Part shown: positions 23,547-37,800 of the stretch, piece after piece
Position numbering within the stretch: the stretch's first letter is position 1
How the letters are laid out: each line of letters opens with the position of its first letter
Notes under the pieces: generated by a model
Databases searched by the model: none
Seen by the model: only the letters and a program-made list of their open reading frames with translations
What the model was told of the DNA's origin: nothing
NCBI GenBank assembly: GCA_013397455.1
Contig: VYZB01000220.1
Span: 419,851-483,850 of the forward strand
Direction of reading: 5' to 3'
Length of the DNA: 64,000 nt
From: Crotophaga sulcirostris
Taxonomy: Eukaryota; Chordata; Aves; Cuculiformes; Crotophagidae
Made by a program: the position numbers and the translations under genes

Positions 23547-24100
23547 TTGGTGTGGCCAGCAGGAGCAGAGCAGGGGTTGTACCCATGTACTCAACGCTGG
23601 AGAGGCTGCACCACAACTCCTGTGTTAAGTTTTGGACCCGTTAGTGCAAGAAACATATTGAGCTGCTGGAGCATGTCCAGAGGAGGTGAAGGTTTTGTAA
23701 CACAATTCTGGCTGAGGCAACTAGGGCTGTTTAGTCTGGAGAAAAGGAGGCTGAGGGGAGACCTCATCACTCGCTACAACTGCCTGAAAGGAGATTGTAG
23801 TTAGGTGGGTGCTGGTCTTTTCTCCCAAGTAACAAGGGATAGGATGAGAGGAAATGGCCTCGAGTTGTGTTGGGGAGGTTTAGATTGGATATTAGGAAAA
23901 CTTTTTTTACTGAAAGACTGGTGAACCATTGGAAGAGGCTGCCCAGGGAAGTGGAGGAGTCACTATCCCTGGAGGTGTTAAAAAAAAGTGTAGATGTGGT
24001 GCTTTGGGGTGTGGTTTAATAGCCATATTGATCTTGTATTGATGGGTGGACTTGGTGATCTGAGAGGTCTTTTCCAACCTTAATGATTCTATTATTCTAC
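23547..24100 (+). mobile_element. CR1 fragment (ORF2 C-terminus and 3' UTR)
   Basis: The segment starts in GTGTGGCCAGCAGG and carries the AGCTGCTGGAGC, GTTTAGTCTGGAGAAAAGGAG and GGGGAGACCTCATC landmarks. It continues with GAGGTTTAGATTGGATATTA and GCTGCCCAGGGAAGTGGAGG and ends in CTTTTCCAACCTTAATGATT with an ATTCTATT tail. Where the first CR1 in this window carries the CTCTG array, this copy has only the short ancestral-like TGTACTCAACGCTGG. The ORF is disrupted. Confidence 0.92.
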
Positions 24101-24304
24101 TTAGAGAAGAGATTAATGTAGCTGTAACCTTGTGCTGAAATTTGTGTGTTCTCCTGGCTGAGAAGTGGGCGGTCAGTGTGGCTGATGACTGGGGGTGGCC
24201 ATGTCTGATGAGAAATGTGTGAATTGTCTGAGCTGTTGCTCAAGATAAGGAAGTTTACAAAATGATTGTAAAAATGGGAGTTGCTACCTCGGAGAAAGAT
24301 CAGC

Positions 24305-24325
24305 TTTTTTTTTTTTTTTTTTTTT
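24305..24325 (+). repeat. Poly(T) run
   Basis: There are 21 consecutive T residues in the SPSB1 first intron. I see no retroposon body next to it, so it is annotated only as a homopolymer. Confidence 0.9.
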
Positions 24326-27300
24326 CCTTGATAGTGATGCAGGATGCGTTTATGAACCTTTTGTCCCAGGTCTGGTTTCTAGATTGCAAAGCACAATAGT
24401 GTAGGGTCTTAGTCTTGCTGGGTGCAAGTTGACTGCTAAATTGCCAGGGCCAAACTATGGGGAGTTTCCAGCACCTTGCAGTAAAAGTGATGTGGCTGTT
24501 GTTGATGTGGCTGGATGGGATCAAAGTGGTTGTCCAAACCTAGGAAGAGGGATATTTCTGTGGTAAGTGAACCACTGGGAATGTGATGGAGCTGCACTAC
24601 TGTTGACAAAGTAAATGAAGATGCCGGGAAGGACTTAACTGGCTTGTGGAGGAGCATCTTCCCTGGCTGACCAGTGGCTATTGCACCTGCCTCCTCCCTA
24701 CACTCTGTCAGTGTGCCTGCTCACTGCCTTGGTGTGGCTCTCAGTATTTGTGATGATGAATGCACAATGCAGCAATTTACTCTTCTTCCCCTTAGTCCTT
24801 ATGAAGACAAGGGATGAACTTCAGCAGTGTGTTCCTCTAGGGGACGTGTTGCAGTACATCAGCAGTGGTCTTTTGCAGCCTCTCTCCTCTGCTTTAGAGG
24901 TTCCTGTTGTGCACTATAACGTGGTTGGAGTTTGTTTGTAAACTTGTTACGTGTTTCTGGGATGTGAGTTTGTGTTCCAGGAACTGGCTAGCTGATAAAT
25001 GCTGCATTTGGGTGGAGTTCATTCACTGCTGCTAGATCCTGGATGTGGAAAAAGTGCTCTGCTCATTGCTCTCCTCTCTTTTTTTTCCCCCTGGGCCCCA
25101 ACCTTTCCTCTCCTCAGAAAAACTGAAAGCATTTTGCTGTGGCTGCTTGTCTAGTCAAGTCTGTCTGGCAAGGGCTAATTCAGAATTTATGCAGGTACTG
25201 GAATTAGAAATCTGTATGTAGAGAGCCAGTCAGGACACTGTGTGAGCCAGCCTTTGTGAGTGAGTGCTGACAGTTAATCTTCCAACTCACAATGTAGTAT
25301 TTGAAGAACCTAAGGTGTGGAAGGGAGCATGCTCTGTGACTGTCCAAGGTTTGTATACCAGACCAATTCTGTGGCTGGTGTGACTGAATACACTGGAATT
25401 GGCACCTGATAACCAATTCAATCAGGCAAGCTGTGATAGGCCAATACAAGTTGTGCTTGTGTTGACAAGAGGAGTGAGGATTAACTGGTGTTGGCAGGGA
25501 GTTTCAATGAGATGACCTCAGCTGGGATTTGCTTATCTTCATGCCCTGTGGAAGGAAGCTTGTACTTGTAGTAACTAGTAGAATGATGTGGCATTATAGC
25601 AGTGGAAAAACAGCTTACTAGACCTGCATGGGTTATACTAACAGGCTCTGTTTTGGTATGAGCTTCCCTAGCCTTGACTCTACCAAGGCTGGCATGAGTG
25701 GCTGGCTCTGAAATTTGCTGCCCTGCTCCTTTGTATTTGCAGGCATGTGGTGTGACTTGGCAAGTTAAGCTGTTGGTACAAGACACTAGTTGCCTTCCAA
25801 GTTGTGTAATACCTGCAGAGTTAAAGTGAGTAAGTGTCTGAGAACCAAGGTTACCAAACTGTAGTCACTGGACTGCATTGCTGGTGGTCATTGCAGAAAT
25901 GGTTGATGTCTGTGTGTTGACTCACTTCTAGTTACTACATTGCTCTGAGCAACAGAAATAAACTCCTTCCTTTGAGTGGCTCCATGTGTGTAACTGCTAC
26001 AGCTGCCACTGCCTCAATAAATAATTGCTGGAGAGTGGGGTGATGAGTGCAGTTGTCCTTAGAAAAGATGGCATGTGTGCTACAGGAGATAGCCAAACAT
26101 GCTGTACTGAGTGTGAGTGGGAGGAAATCTGGCTTAAAAGTACTAGTTTCCAAGCACATGGTGGGGAAAAGGTACCACCCTTAATTATATTTCCTCAGGG
26201 ACTACTGAAGTAGTGTCACCTTTTTAAAAGAAGTAGGAAAGAGGATGTTCACAGGTTCCTGTTCAACTCTGCTGCTCTAATGTAGGTAATTTAGAGGTAA
26301 TGTTATGGGAGCTCCTGGGCTAAAGTAAGCCGGTCTGTTGCATTGATCAGGAAATGCACTTCAAGGTGATCGTACTTTGGATTATGTAGTACTGAGGATA
26401 TATAATGGATCTGTCTTAGAAAGATCCAGCGGTCTTGTTGGGTAAGTGAGTGTGACAGGAGACTGAAGGAAACTCTTTCTTGTGCATGGCAGGATGTAAG
26501 CTGTATAAATTAAATATATTATATAAATGTAGTAAAGAGTGTGACTGAGCTGGAGCCTTGTCTTACACGTGGGAGAAATACAAACCAAGTTGTCTGAAGG
26601 ATATGAGCATACTGCTGGAAACCAGGGTGTTGTTAGGTGCATACCATCAGGAGAACTCATATGATGTTTTTATATGTCTGTTTCTGCTTGCCTCACAGCT
26701 GGGAGGTCAAGAACAACGTTATCTACCCTGATGCTTCCACAAAGGACAGCCTGAAACACTTTGCTTCTCTGTGTCTCTGCACAAGCAGCTTCACATAAAT
26801 CACACGAGGAGAGCAAGAGAATGGGTGTCTGTCAGTTTAGCTCTTTCACCGACTTTCTTGTGGCCCAGTTGTCATCCCTGATAAACTTGCCACTCCGTAG
26901 TAATCACTCAGACACTTGTGTTGCCCATGTTGTTTGTTTGGCAATTCTTCCCTGACTTAGTTGCAGGCATTTATATTCTTGGTGGCAGTGAAATCTTCCT
27001 GTTCAGTGACTGGAATAACTGACCAAGTACAAAAATGTGGACAAATCCCTTCATAGGCAAGGCTTGACTTCCCTCCCTTCCAGTCAGTCTGGCTGGATGC
27101 TGCTGTTCCTTCTTGAAATATGAAGGTTTCTTCATGACTACCAAAATGTCTGTAGCAAATGCATCTTATTATGGGAGATTTAAAAGCTAAGAGCTTTCTG
27201 ATGGTGACTTCTTAGCAAGTCATTAGACAATCTGTCACCATCTGCCTGAAACAGGGGTACAGTGTGATCTTGAACTAAACCTGTCTATGAGCTCTGCAGG

Positions 27301-30300
27301 CAGGCTGAGCTGGTGTGGGTTTGATCTTGAGGAGGGGTTACTGATGCTCCAGAGCTGCCCGTCTGGAAACAGTCTATGACTAAGGAGTATTTTTATGCAG
27401 TGAGGGTGATTTAAATCTTAATTCTGGGTCTTAATTGGGTACGGGAGCTGCTTACTTTTGTAGTAGGGTAAAACAAGCTGCCTCAACTCTGTAGGGAAGG
27501 AAATACAGCAGACTTAGCCAGTAAAATAGACTTGGTGTGAGCTGGATGCTCTATTGAGGTCCACCCGCAGCGTGTAAAGGCAGTGAGTAAGGATCCTGAG
27601 TGAACAGTCAGCTGAACAATGAATAATGTCCTACTGCTGAGCTCAAATTGAGTAAAACTTAGGCTGTCCCAGCCCAAGGGACTGCCTGGGTACTGCAGAC
27701 CCCTGCTTTGGGAAGAGTGCAGAGGGAAGGATTTCCTAGCTTGCTAACTATAGGTTTGAGCTCTGGGCCGAGACCACCGGGCTGAGCAGATGCAAGTTGT
27801 GGCTGGTGAGATGGGTGCTTGGTGCTGTCGTAACTGCTGGGGACAGTTCTTTGTCACATGTTGTCATGCTTGGGATTTGGCTTAAGGTCCAGAGCTTTCC
27901 AAGCAGCTGGTGCTTGTGGCAATCAGACAACACTGTGTGTGCCTCGGGGAGCGTAGTTTAGAGGGAAGAGTGTAGGGCTGCAAGCCAGGGACAGCTGTGG
28001 GCTAATCCTTTCTGTGCATCTGACTTGTTGTGTGGCCTTGCTTCAATCACTCTTTCGCTTTAGGGTTTTTAAAACAGGGGAAAATAAAGCTAATGCTTTA
28101 CTTGTCTGATCACCTTTCGCAGGGTCTAATACCAGGGTTTTTTTTAATAGGCTCTGCCCTGTAGCTCATCAAAGCAGTTGGAATGATGCAGAGATTTTTG
28201 GTAGTTGGGTGGGAAAGGTGGGAAATGTCTTCTCTGTCCGCAGTGTGGAAGTGTCACAGTTAGGAGTGGGGGCTTAGCATGGTGTCAACTTTCTAGTGTT
28301 TCATTTATGAGGTAGAGGCCTTGCCATCCCCCCTTCTGTTTGTGTTGTGCTTAAACAGCATTGAACTTCAGCTTGAAAGTGCTTTGGATTAACATCTTCT
28401 TCTGACCTTAACAGGGAGCCACCTGCCCTTGCCTTATCTTTTTTCCTTAACCCTGGAGAGTCTTGTTCCCAAACACGTTCTTGTCTTATGGCTCTCCTAG
28501 CTTTTCCTCTGCTAAAACAAGGGAAGACAGACCTCAAGCTGAAGCACTGCTGCTACTGTATAATAGTAAGATTTTTAACCTGCAAAACATGGGAGGCGAA
28601 AGCTTTTTAGTTTAATAAAACACCAAACACCACCATAGGCCTGATTTCAAAGCAAGAACAACAGCTTTTGAGTTGAGATCTTTGGAACAGAAGATGGTGA
28701 TGCCTGAATGGAGATACCAAACATGGGCTTTCTCTTACAGCCTGTGAGGGGAATTTGATGCAGCTTGTAAATTGGAGCAGCTGTGTAGATGTTAGCTTCA
28801 AACTGCTTTCTTTGGATAGCGGTTGTGTTATCAACTCAGAAATCTGTTCTGAGGAGGTCCTAGATGGAGCCTTGACACCATAAATGTACAAAGGCACTCA
28901 GTTGCACAAAAACTGCAGAAACAACTTTGTTCTAAAGAACGTGAGCCACAGATGGTAAACAGCCAAGAAAAGCAAGCCAGGGGTAAGGCCAAGCCGTTCT
29001 CTATATGAGAAGGCTACATTGGTCTCTGATGTTTAGAAATCCTTAGTTTAAACTTTGGAGGAGTTCACTGTGGATAACCTCTGGTTTGAATGGCCTTTTG
29101 GAAGTTAAAATCTGTATTAGAGATGGGGAAAAAATGCCTGGATTGCAACTGCAGTGTTTGGAGTCTTGAAGGAAGTCCTGGAGTTTGCCAAAATGCAGTT
29201 CTTGCCTAAATACCCTCATTCATGGTCGTGTGGTGCTTCAGGATCTCTGGGTCTGCAGTGGTGTGGCATGGTGAGCTGTGTTGCAGGGAAGGAGGCATTG
29301 CTTGTCAGTGTAAGGGCAATAATGACCCTTGAAATGCTTCCAGACAGTAGACTGGTCCATACTTTGGAGGAACTGGGAGACTGGCTGTGTGGAATGGACA
29401 GGCTTGGTGCTGCGTTGTCAGCAGTTCTACATGGGGACTATCTCTTTGATAGGCAGTTTTCCCATGCTATTTAAAGGTTAAACTGATCATGTTATTGAAC
29501 TTGGACAATGAGGAAGGCATTGGTTTGTTCCATACGAATCCCAGGGCACATGAGGAACTTCAAGTTTCAAGTGGTGCCCGTGCAAACAAATACCTAAAAC
29601 TTTGTGAACCAGCTGGTAAGGCACGAGCTGGACTGAAAGGACTAGCATTTATGTCCTAGTTCCTATGAAATGTTGAACAGCTGTGGAAGAAACCTGTTGA
29701 TGCTTTTGCTGAAAGGAGGTCTGGGGCTTGTGTGAATCCAGAAAGTACCTGGCTTGACTCCTATGGTCAGAGAATGTGTTTGCTTGGACTTTCTGTTCTG
29801 GTGTTGTGGGACAGGCATGAGCTGCTGCAGGCGGTGCTGTGTTACCTTACAGCTTGCTGTCATGGTTCTGTGCTACTGGCTTGAACTCTTGGTTCCTTGC
29901 CTGATGTCCCACTCAGTTTCACTACTAATGGTCAGGGGTTTTCCATATGGCATGTTGTGCACTTCCAGCTGGAACAAAGTGGAACTGGGGGTGGAAGTGA
30001 ATCAGTCTAAGAACATGTTTCATTTTTTTTATGAGCCAGGGCACTGCTTTCTTCCCCACTATCTCTCGGGTTTTTTGGAGTGCAACAAGGATAAGTCAGG
30101 CAGCTGTCAGTGGTTTTGGCCTCAGTCTTGACTCTGGTATTGATTCAGACACACGTGTGTCTTAGATCTTGCTAGCATAGCTTAGTTTGCAGCCTAAGAG
30201 GAAAAGGGCAGAAGACCTGCATACATGGTACTGGTTCCAGCAGGATATTGCTGTTAGGTTAGGTATGTGGCACGCTGTCTTGCCAATGCACAGCTGCTGT

Positions 30301-33300
30301 GTAGAAGTTAAAAAGAGGCAGCTGATGTGCTGTGAAGTGGCTGTGAGCTTGGGTAATGGTGAAAAACCAGGGAGTGAATGCAGACCAGTATGGTAACATG
30401 CTACTAGTTTTCCAAGTTGTGGGTTTAACTTGCTGTGTGTTGGGATGGGGAGAAGTGAAGGAGCAAAGTGTGTATCTTATGTTTATTAGCATGGGTCCAT
30501 TTCAGTGGTTGAGGTTCATTCTGGAATTGGGATACTGTAGTTCATTCTTGGTATTTGCCTTAGTTAATTGACTTTGAGATGATCTAGTCAAGGACCAAAA
30601 AGCTGCTAAATAGCTTAACTTTCTGAACTCAGTGTTTGCAGGAAGCAGCTTTTGAAGGAACTGAGCTTTCCTGGAAGGTTCACTCTACACGTTCCTCAGC
30701 TGAATTTTTCTTGTGTTGTTGAGGTACTGGTGTTCCTCATGTGCCTCTGATCCTCTAGGTATGATGCTTGCCAAGTGGTGCTTAGATGTTTGCCTTCCAG
30801 TGAGATTGTTGAAGGGGCAGGTCCTATGTGCCCACACAGGCCCAAAGCTGCATGTTTTGGCATGGATAACATTAAAACCTGAGGCTTTATCTGATTGCTC
30901 AGATAAAGCCTGGTGTGTGGACACTGAACTGGATTTGCAAGAGGCACAGCTTTGTGTCAATACTTTAAGTGGGAGGGGACACCTGACTAGAGAGAGCCTG
31001 GAAGGAGCAATAGCCCACATCTGCAGGCAGGGTGTGATTGTGCAACTGCCCTCCTGCTTGCTCCATAGCCAGAGCAGAGCACTGTTACACCAGGGAAATG
31101 TGCCAGGCATGCTGTGTCACTCCAGGATGGCAGATCTGCCCAGATGTTTGCCTACAGGAACTCAGGTAAATCTGCTGCTTTACTGAGCTTATTAGTTTCA
31201 GAAGGGGAGAATCTTTGCTGCCAGGCATACTTGCATGCATACTTGGTGGTATTTTTTCTATAAGGTCTTTCTGCTGCGCACATTTTCTCCAAAAAGGAAT
31301 TTGGCTGTGACTGCTAAGGTGCCTTCAGTCTTTGCCCCTTGATGTAGGGATGTGGTCAGAGGGGTGGTATGGCTCGTGGAATGCATCTAGGAACATGCAC
31401 GAGCAAGGTGAGACACGTGACTTATCCTCAGCTGGGCTGTGTTTTGTGGGGTAAGTGCAGCAACACTTTTCTGTGAAAATGGAGAAGGATGACCTGCGAC
31501 TGATTTTGCTATTTCTGGTAAGTAACAAGGATTGAACAGCTCCTAGAACTTTAAGTGGGAAGAGATTTCTTGATGAAGGCAAGACATTAATGGACACTGG
31601 AGAGCAGTGTGCTGTAGACTATATATTAAGACTGACAAATCCCTTTGTGTATTTAACATGGGAGAATAGTTTTCAAGCTTATGGTCATTAATGTAAACAG
31701 GAAGGATAGGGTATTATAACTACTATTTGTTTGGAGGCATGTGCTCTTATGTTGTTTGGATTAGGATGTCTTCAAACCTTTCAAAAATGCCAGCCAATCC
31801 CTAGTCTAGACTGTTCTGGAAAGTACACTTGGCCATCTCCATTTCAAGATGCAAAACACTACAGCAGAAGGCTCAGCAGCAGCGATGCTGTTGAGATGGC
31901 TTTTCTGCTAATGTAGTGTTCAATATACTTGTTTTTGTGTCTAACACCCATAAAACAAGCCTGTCATGGGAATTGCCTGACCCAGGGTTGTGATGCTGAG
32001 TGAGTATCAAGTAGAAGTCTTGTCCTTGGGCCTAAGTGGACAAAGCAGAAGGCCCAGCAGATGGCAGGCTGGCGGCAGGGAGAGGTGGCTTTGCAGGTTG
32101 CTGGACACAACCTGTTCTGCTTGCAAGCCTGGTAGAAGAGCTGGGCAGTCCAGTTAATAGGTGCCTGGATGCATTTATCCAGCATGAATATCACTGTAGC
32201 CAGCTTTTTCAAGTCCTAGTATGGTATCACCAAAGCATTGGGATTATTTGTAGGGGATGGGTATGTAGGGAAACTTCATTTTAAACTTTCATTGAGTATT
32301 AGGAGCAGTAGTGTAATGAATAGAAATAAAACTGCAAGGTAAGTTTTCTGGTGTGAGGTTTCTAAGGGAGGAAAATACTTTTGGATGTGGTGGCTTTGTT
32401 TGATATTCCAGGCATCAGATATTCTACAAAGTTTACATCTATTCCATGTTTGGGAGGTTGTGGTGCAGTGAGTGGTGGGTCGCAGTGGCCTTCTCAGTGC
32501 TTTACAAATTGATGCCTGTACACAGGATATCTTGGCAAAGCCACCCACCCACCTCAAAAGGAGGAGTAAGGCCTTTGGTAGCAACTGAAAAAGTTAAAGG
32601 TACTTTGACTGAGACTGACCAGCCTTAGAAAGGACAGAAGGGAGCAGCTAATGTAACTGTGCTTATATCTCTACAGTTCTTACTCACTGAACTGTGGAAA
32701 AGCAAGGCAGCTTATCTTTTCTGCTTGTTCTGAAGTATATTGAATGCATTTTTGTTAAGAACAGATCTTTTGGTTGTTTCTACAAGGTTTCTTCCCCTCT
32801 ATATATTTTTATAGTTCTATTAATGTGTTTTAAACTTGGTTTCCTAATTGGAAACTTTCCATTGATGTCATGGGAGCTTTCTGTGGCCCACATCAAATAG
32901 CTTCGTTCACCAGGAATTAAGTGACTGTACAAATGTTTATATTAAACACTTATTTAGAAGGCATGTTGATTTATGAGGACCTATGATGACTGTGGTATGT
33001 TGGGAGGATAGGTTGACTGTACAGCTTTTGTCTTGCCTTTGAACTAAAAAAGTACTCGCAGCTGTTTAATGCCTAGATAAAACAGCTCAGGCTTGCTTAC
33101 ATCTCATGAGCTTGTCCCATCATTGACTATTGTGCTGTTTCTTGGCTCTTACATTGGAGAGGTTTTTGAATGGGTAGCCTTCATGGAAAGGTCTCAGATG
33201 GCAATGTTTGGAATGGTCAGACTGTGAAACTCTTTCTTATGAATGCTTACGAGTTTCTGAGTGTGCCCCAATAAGACTAAGGAATGAACTCCACTCCTGG

Positions 33301-34810
33301 CCACTCTGGACTGTGAGCAGTAGTGGAGCAGCTGTGAGCAGTGCTGTAGGTGCACGGCTTGGTTGTGCTTTTCGGCAAAAAAACATTTGTTCTGTATTAC
33401 CACAACTGTTATTTCCAGGAAAAAGTTGCTCTTGGATATCTGGCTCCCCTACAGTGCAGATGTCCTCCGAAGGCAGCATGTGTATTCCTGCAGCCACAGT
33501 TGGTATCATGTGCTTCAATCCATTACATTTTGGCGTGCTTTGAAATCTGATTTGTCTGGTTGTTCTTGCATAGGGATAAAACTTCAAGCAGCCAGGCTAA
33601 AAAGGTTTTCTAAAATTGTGCTGTTATGTAAAGCCTTTTGCTGGATGATGTAAGAAGCCAGCTGAAGCTTGTGGTCACTCTGCCTATCTCAAACACCCAG
33701 AGCAATTTCCAAGCACCTTTTCAGGTAATGGTGAAAGCAAAACATTGCATCATGCTGAGTCTATGCCCTGCTGTAGGTTTCATTGAGATGTACAATGTCT
33801 CTTCCTGATTATGGTATGTCCTGGGTCAATTATATTTAATCACAGAGTCCAACCATGTCATTATACTTTTTTGGCTAATAACAAGCCAGGAATCTAGTGA
33901 GGCATCATCCCAGAATGCTCTGCTTTGGGGAGTTGCTGTGTGTGTTCCAGTAAAGCTGGCAGTGTCAGTTGTCTCTTGTGTAATCTGTCTGCCAGGAATA
34001 TCCTCTTAGCTCAGCACTTTATTGAGAGCTGCTGTGAGATGGCTTGTGTGTATTCCTGGATGTGGAGGGCTTACCTTACTAAGCATGCTGATGGAGTGGT
34101 TTGCTGAATGTTGACAAACGTCTCTGTTGCCTGTTTATCTGGCTCACTCTTTGGGTTTGTGCTCATATAACCAATGTTTGAGTTATGTAGCTTGTGGCAG
34201 CTGCCTCCGAAGTAGGAGGTGAACACATCTTTCCAGAGACTGGCAATGGCTTGGGTCAAGTACAGCACACTGTGTTTGCTTCTCTTTGCTTCATAGTTTC
34301 AAAAAGTTTAAGGGTTAGATAGAAGTAGCTTTCTGTATTAACTGCTGCTCAGTAGAAAAATGAGGATCTGTGCTTCCATTGCAGAAATTCTGGGCTGAAG
34401 AAAAACAATAAATGTGTGCATGGTAATCAATATAGCATTTAGATTCTGCAAATCTTGTGTTGGATCCATATTTGGTGGCTAGCTTTCTTGTAAGCTGTTT
34501 GTACCTTGTGCTTTTGTGCTAGCTCTCTGATCCTCTCTGGATGCTTGCCCCAAGCTCTAGGAGATGAAGCTTGATGCTACTAAAATGCACATGGAAAGGG
34601 CAGAAAGCAGTCGTTTCAACCCAGAACCTCAGGATGGCCTATCAAGGTGACCCTCAGTACAGGTAATGAATCTGCGTAGTAAAGATAGTTTGAGGGACTT
34701 GTCTCAGAGGTACTGGGGGTGGAATGGACTGGAGGATCCCTGGTTAGATGGTGTGAGTGACATTGCAGAGTGTAAGTTTCCTGTTTGGTTTGTATCCAGT
34801 GGAAGCCCAT

Positions 34811-34853
34811 TGTACAAGTTACCATCCAGTTACCAGTGTACAAGTTACCATCC
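34811..34853 (+). repeat. 17-bp direct repeat, 26-bp period
   Basis: TGTACAAGTTACCATCC occurs at 34811-34827 and again at 34837-34853 with no mismatch. A 12-bp repeat (TTTCTGCAATAC) with the same 26-bp spacing lies at 40831 and 40857. Both look like small slippage duplications. Confidence 0.9.
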
Positions 34854-37800
34854 TTTGCCCTATGTGTGAAGTGCTAGTAAACCCATTTAAAACAGAACAC
34901 AGTTACCTACCCTTGAGTGACAAATTTCAGTGCCTCTATTACTGTACAGGTCTAGACTTGAGCATGTTTAATAATTTTATTAGTTGACAAACTTGTGATG
35001 ATCCTGACTTGAGACTCTGCAAAGAACAGACCACACAAGGCAGACAAGAAATGCCAATGCTTTTTTTCCTTTCTTTATTGACTGGATTGCAACCCATTTA
35101 TGCCCAAACATTCTGGACGTGTTCTGCCATGGTGTCCTTCTGCTTCCCTTTTTGCTAAGGGAGAACCTTAGGAAACTACTTTCCTTCTGGAGTCTTGGAG
35201 GGGAAGAGGGAATTGGAAGCTGAAGAAGGGATATCATGGACTTGAACAAGCCAAGGTGCTTGATTACCCTGAGATAGCAAGTTTGGATTTGTCTGGACTC
35301 TTCACCTCAACTGGCTGTTGCAGCAGTAGGAGAAGAGAAATTGCATCTTCCGGCTATGTTATTGGATTTGGAAAGGGTTTTTCCACAGCTTTTGTTATGT
35401 TTTAAGAGTTGTTTTTGTTCCCAGATCAAACTTGAATAGAAAATATAAGGCCGCTGCCAGCTTTCTGACACAGACACCTTTTATCTTGCATTCATCTTTT
35501 CCAAGCAGATGCTGCTTTCATTTCTTCTGCTACAAGACTAAAATTAACAGCCCTTTGATGAAGGGGAAGAAATTGTATTTCAAAGCAAAGTACCTAGTTA
35601 ACTTTGACAATAAGGCTGTTCTTATCTTGAATTTAATTCTGTGTTCCTTCTTTGAAACTAATCTGGGGGTTGGAAGCTCCTGAACTGTTTATTCTAAGCT
35701 AACGTGCAGATCCCTCTTTGCCTGAGAACATCAGTGACTGTTCTTCTTGGGTGGGAAGTGCAGATGAAGCTGAGCTCCTCGAGGTGAGGCTGTACATAAG
35801 GAAGAGGGTGGCAAACAGTGGTGTTAATGCACAGTGTTCCTGCAGATTGTTTTCCTTCCAGCTGGTTATAAGCTGCAGTACGTGGCTAATGCTATCACAA
35901 GAGTGCCAACCACATAACTCGAGGTGGAGCACAGCAGGGGGAATGAGCTGAGGAGAACATCAGATCTTCAGACACTTCATTGTGGTCGTGAAGCAATCCA
36001 TGTCCTCTAGCCAGACAGTGTTGTTTTTCCCAGCCCACCCTGCCCTCCTTAGCCTTCCGGCCTTCAAAGACTTGTACTGAGCATGAGGTTTGTATGAACA
36101 TCCAAGTTCTGGCTTTCATGTTTTCCACTTTAAAAGATAAGTCCTGTTCCTGTAAGGTGCAATGCTTCCTAAAGGGTGTTATGGTGAAGCTGTGTGCATT
36201 GGGGGGACCCTTTCCAAGGGGGATGCTGGAGCACCCTTGTCCTCATACTGAGGACAGCTGGTGGGTAAGGCTGAGCCACAGCATTGCTCGTGTAGCAGGT
36301 GACTTTGGGGAAAGACAGATTCCTAAACTTAGGCCATGGCTGGCTGGACTAGTGGTCAGGACATGGAAGGAAAGATGTTGCTGCCATCATTTAGCATGTT
36401 ACAAGAACTATGCGATGCAACAGAGACACATCTGGTGTGCAGGTTATGGGTCCAAGATCTCCTTTGAGAGTAAAGGATAGGGGAAAACAGTAGAATCCAG
36501 GTGTTTTTGGAGATGGATTGCAAATGGAGGGTTTTTTTGAAAGTGGAAATGTTTTTTCGTCTCTGTTTGGTTCTACTGAAGCTACTAGACTTACTGAGGG
36601 AGGCTACAGGTATTGAAGAATCTTGACTGGCTTGAAAGCCTGGAAGTCTGGACTTTAAAGAACCCATCATGATTGTGTGATGAGCTCCTGCTTTGGATGC
36701 TTGTGGAGGGGTGTTGACTTATGAAAACATCCTTTTGCTAAGTGAACAGAATGGTTTCCTAAACAGCATGAAAAAAAATCACTTCCTCAGTGACTCAACT
36801 GTCTCCTCTTGTGAGGTTTTTGTCTTCAGTGGTGACACCCTCAGACTCCACAGACCTCAGGACAGGAAAGACTTGAACCTATAGTTTAAGCTGTGTAAGA
36901 TCAAGTGTGTCTGTATACACCAGGCTGTAACTTCAGTCCTCTTTTTCAGCATTTAACAAGCCCAGGATGAAGAGATCTGGGTAAACATAGTAGAAGAATA
37001 CTCAATTTTCCCTTATGGCAAGGTAAGACAAAAAGACCTGTGAACTAAATCTGTGTTTCAGGCTGAGAGTAGTTCACTGTCCAGTAAGAAGGCACTAACA
37101 TCTAGTACAGCTGTGTTAGAAAGACACAGTAGCTATGCAGAGGCCCTTAGCTGCGTTAAGCTCCAGGATTATAGAATGAATTTTATTATGTCTCATGATT
37201 TGATTGTTATAGTACCTGATGAGGTGGAAAAGACTTGGTCAGCAAACGCATTAGCTCCTGACTGGGGAGCTTACTTATTTCCTCCCTGAAAAAATAGCAG
37301 CAAGTGTGCATAGTTGGATGGGAGTCTTTCTGCTTCCACTCTCCTGACTGTGGTGGGATCCCTGTGATAGTAGAGGTCAACACAGACTGCAAAAAAGAGG
37401 ATGAAAGGGATGAACTTGGAACTGGAGCACAATTGTTAAATGTGAGGAGAAGGATGCCAGCTGAGTTGCTGAGGATGCAAATGGAAATTGTAGAACTGGA
37501 GGAGAAAGAGGAGCTAACTTTTGCTTCCTTAAATGTCAGGGACAAAGCAGCATTTTGTGAGGAAGCACTGAAAACTGTCCTGCTGGGTATCAAGTGTCCT
37601 GGGCCTTGGAATTTTTTCCTCAGTAGAAGGCAGTTGCAGAGCATCTTCTGTGGCCCTGTTGTTTGCCTTCACTTTTTGCCCCAGTTCTCTCCCTGTGATG
37701 CAACAATGAGGAGTGTGCAACCTTCCATTGACCACCTACTCAAAAGCATTATCTCCTACCCTATCTGGTAGGTTGGTAGTGATATTGCTGCCTGTGTAAA

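Noticed and set aside
30713..31186. A 157-codon open frame in the SPSB1 intron
   Set aside because: It has no recognisable domain, an unremarkable start context and no splice support. Frames of this length are expected by chance in 24 kb of moderate-GC DNA.
37304..37771. A 155-codon open frame with an acidic stretch in the SPSB1 intron
   Set aside because: The charged segment briefly looks protein-like, but no family signature or conservation evidence is available, and a 145-codon antisense frame overlaps it.
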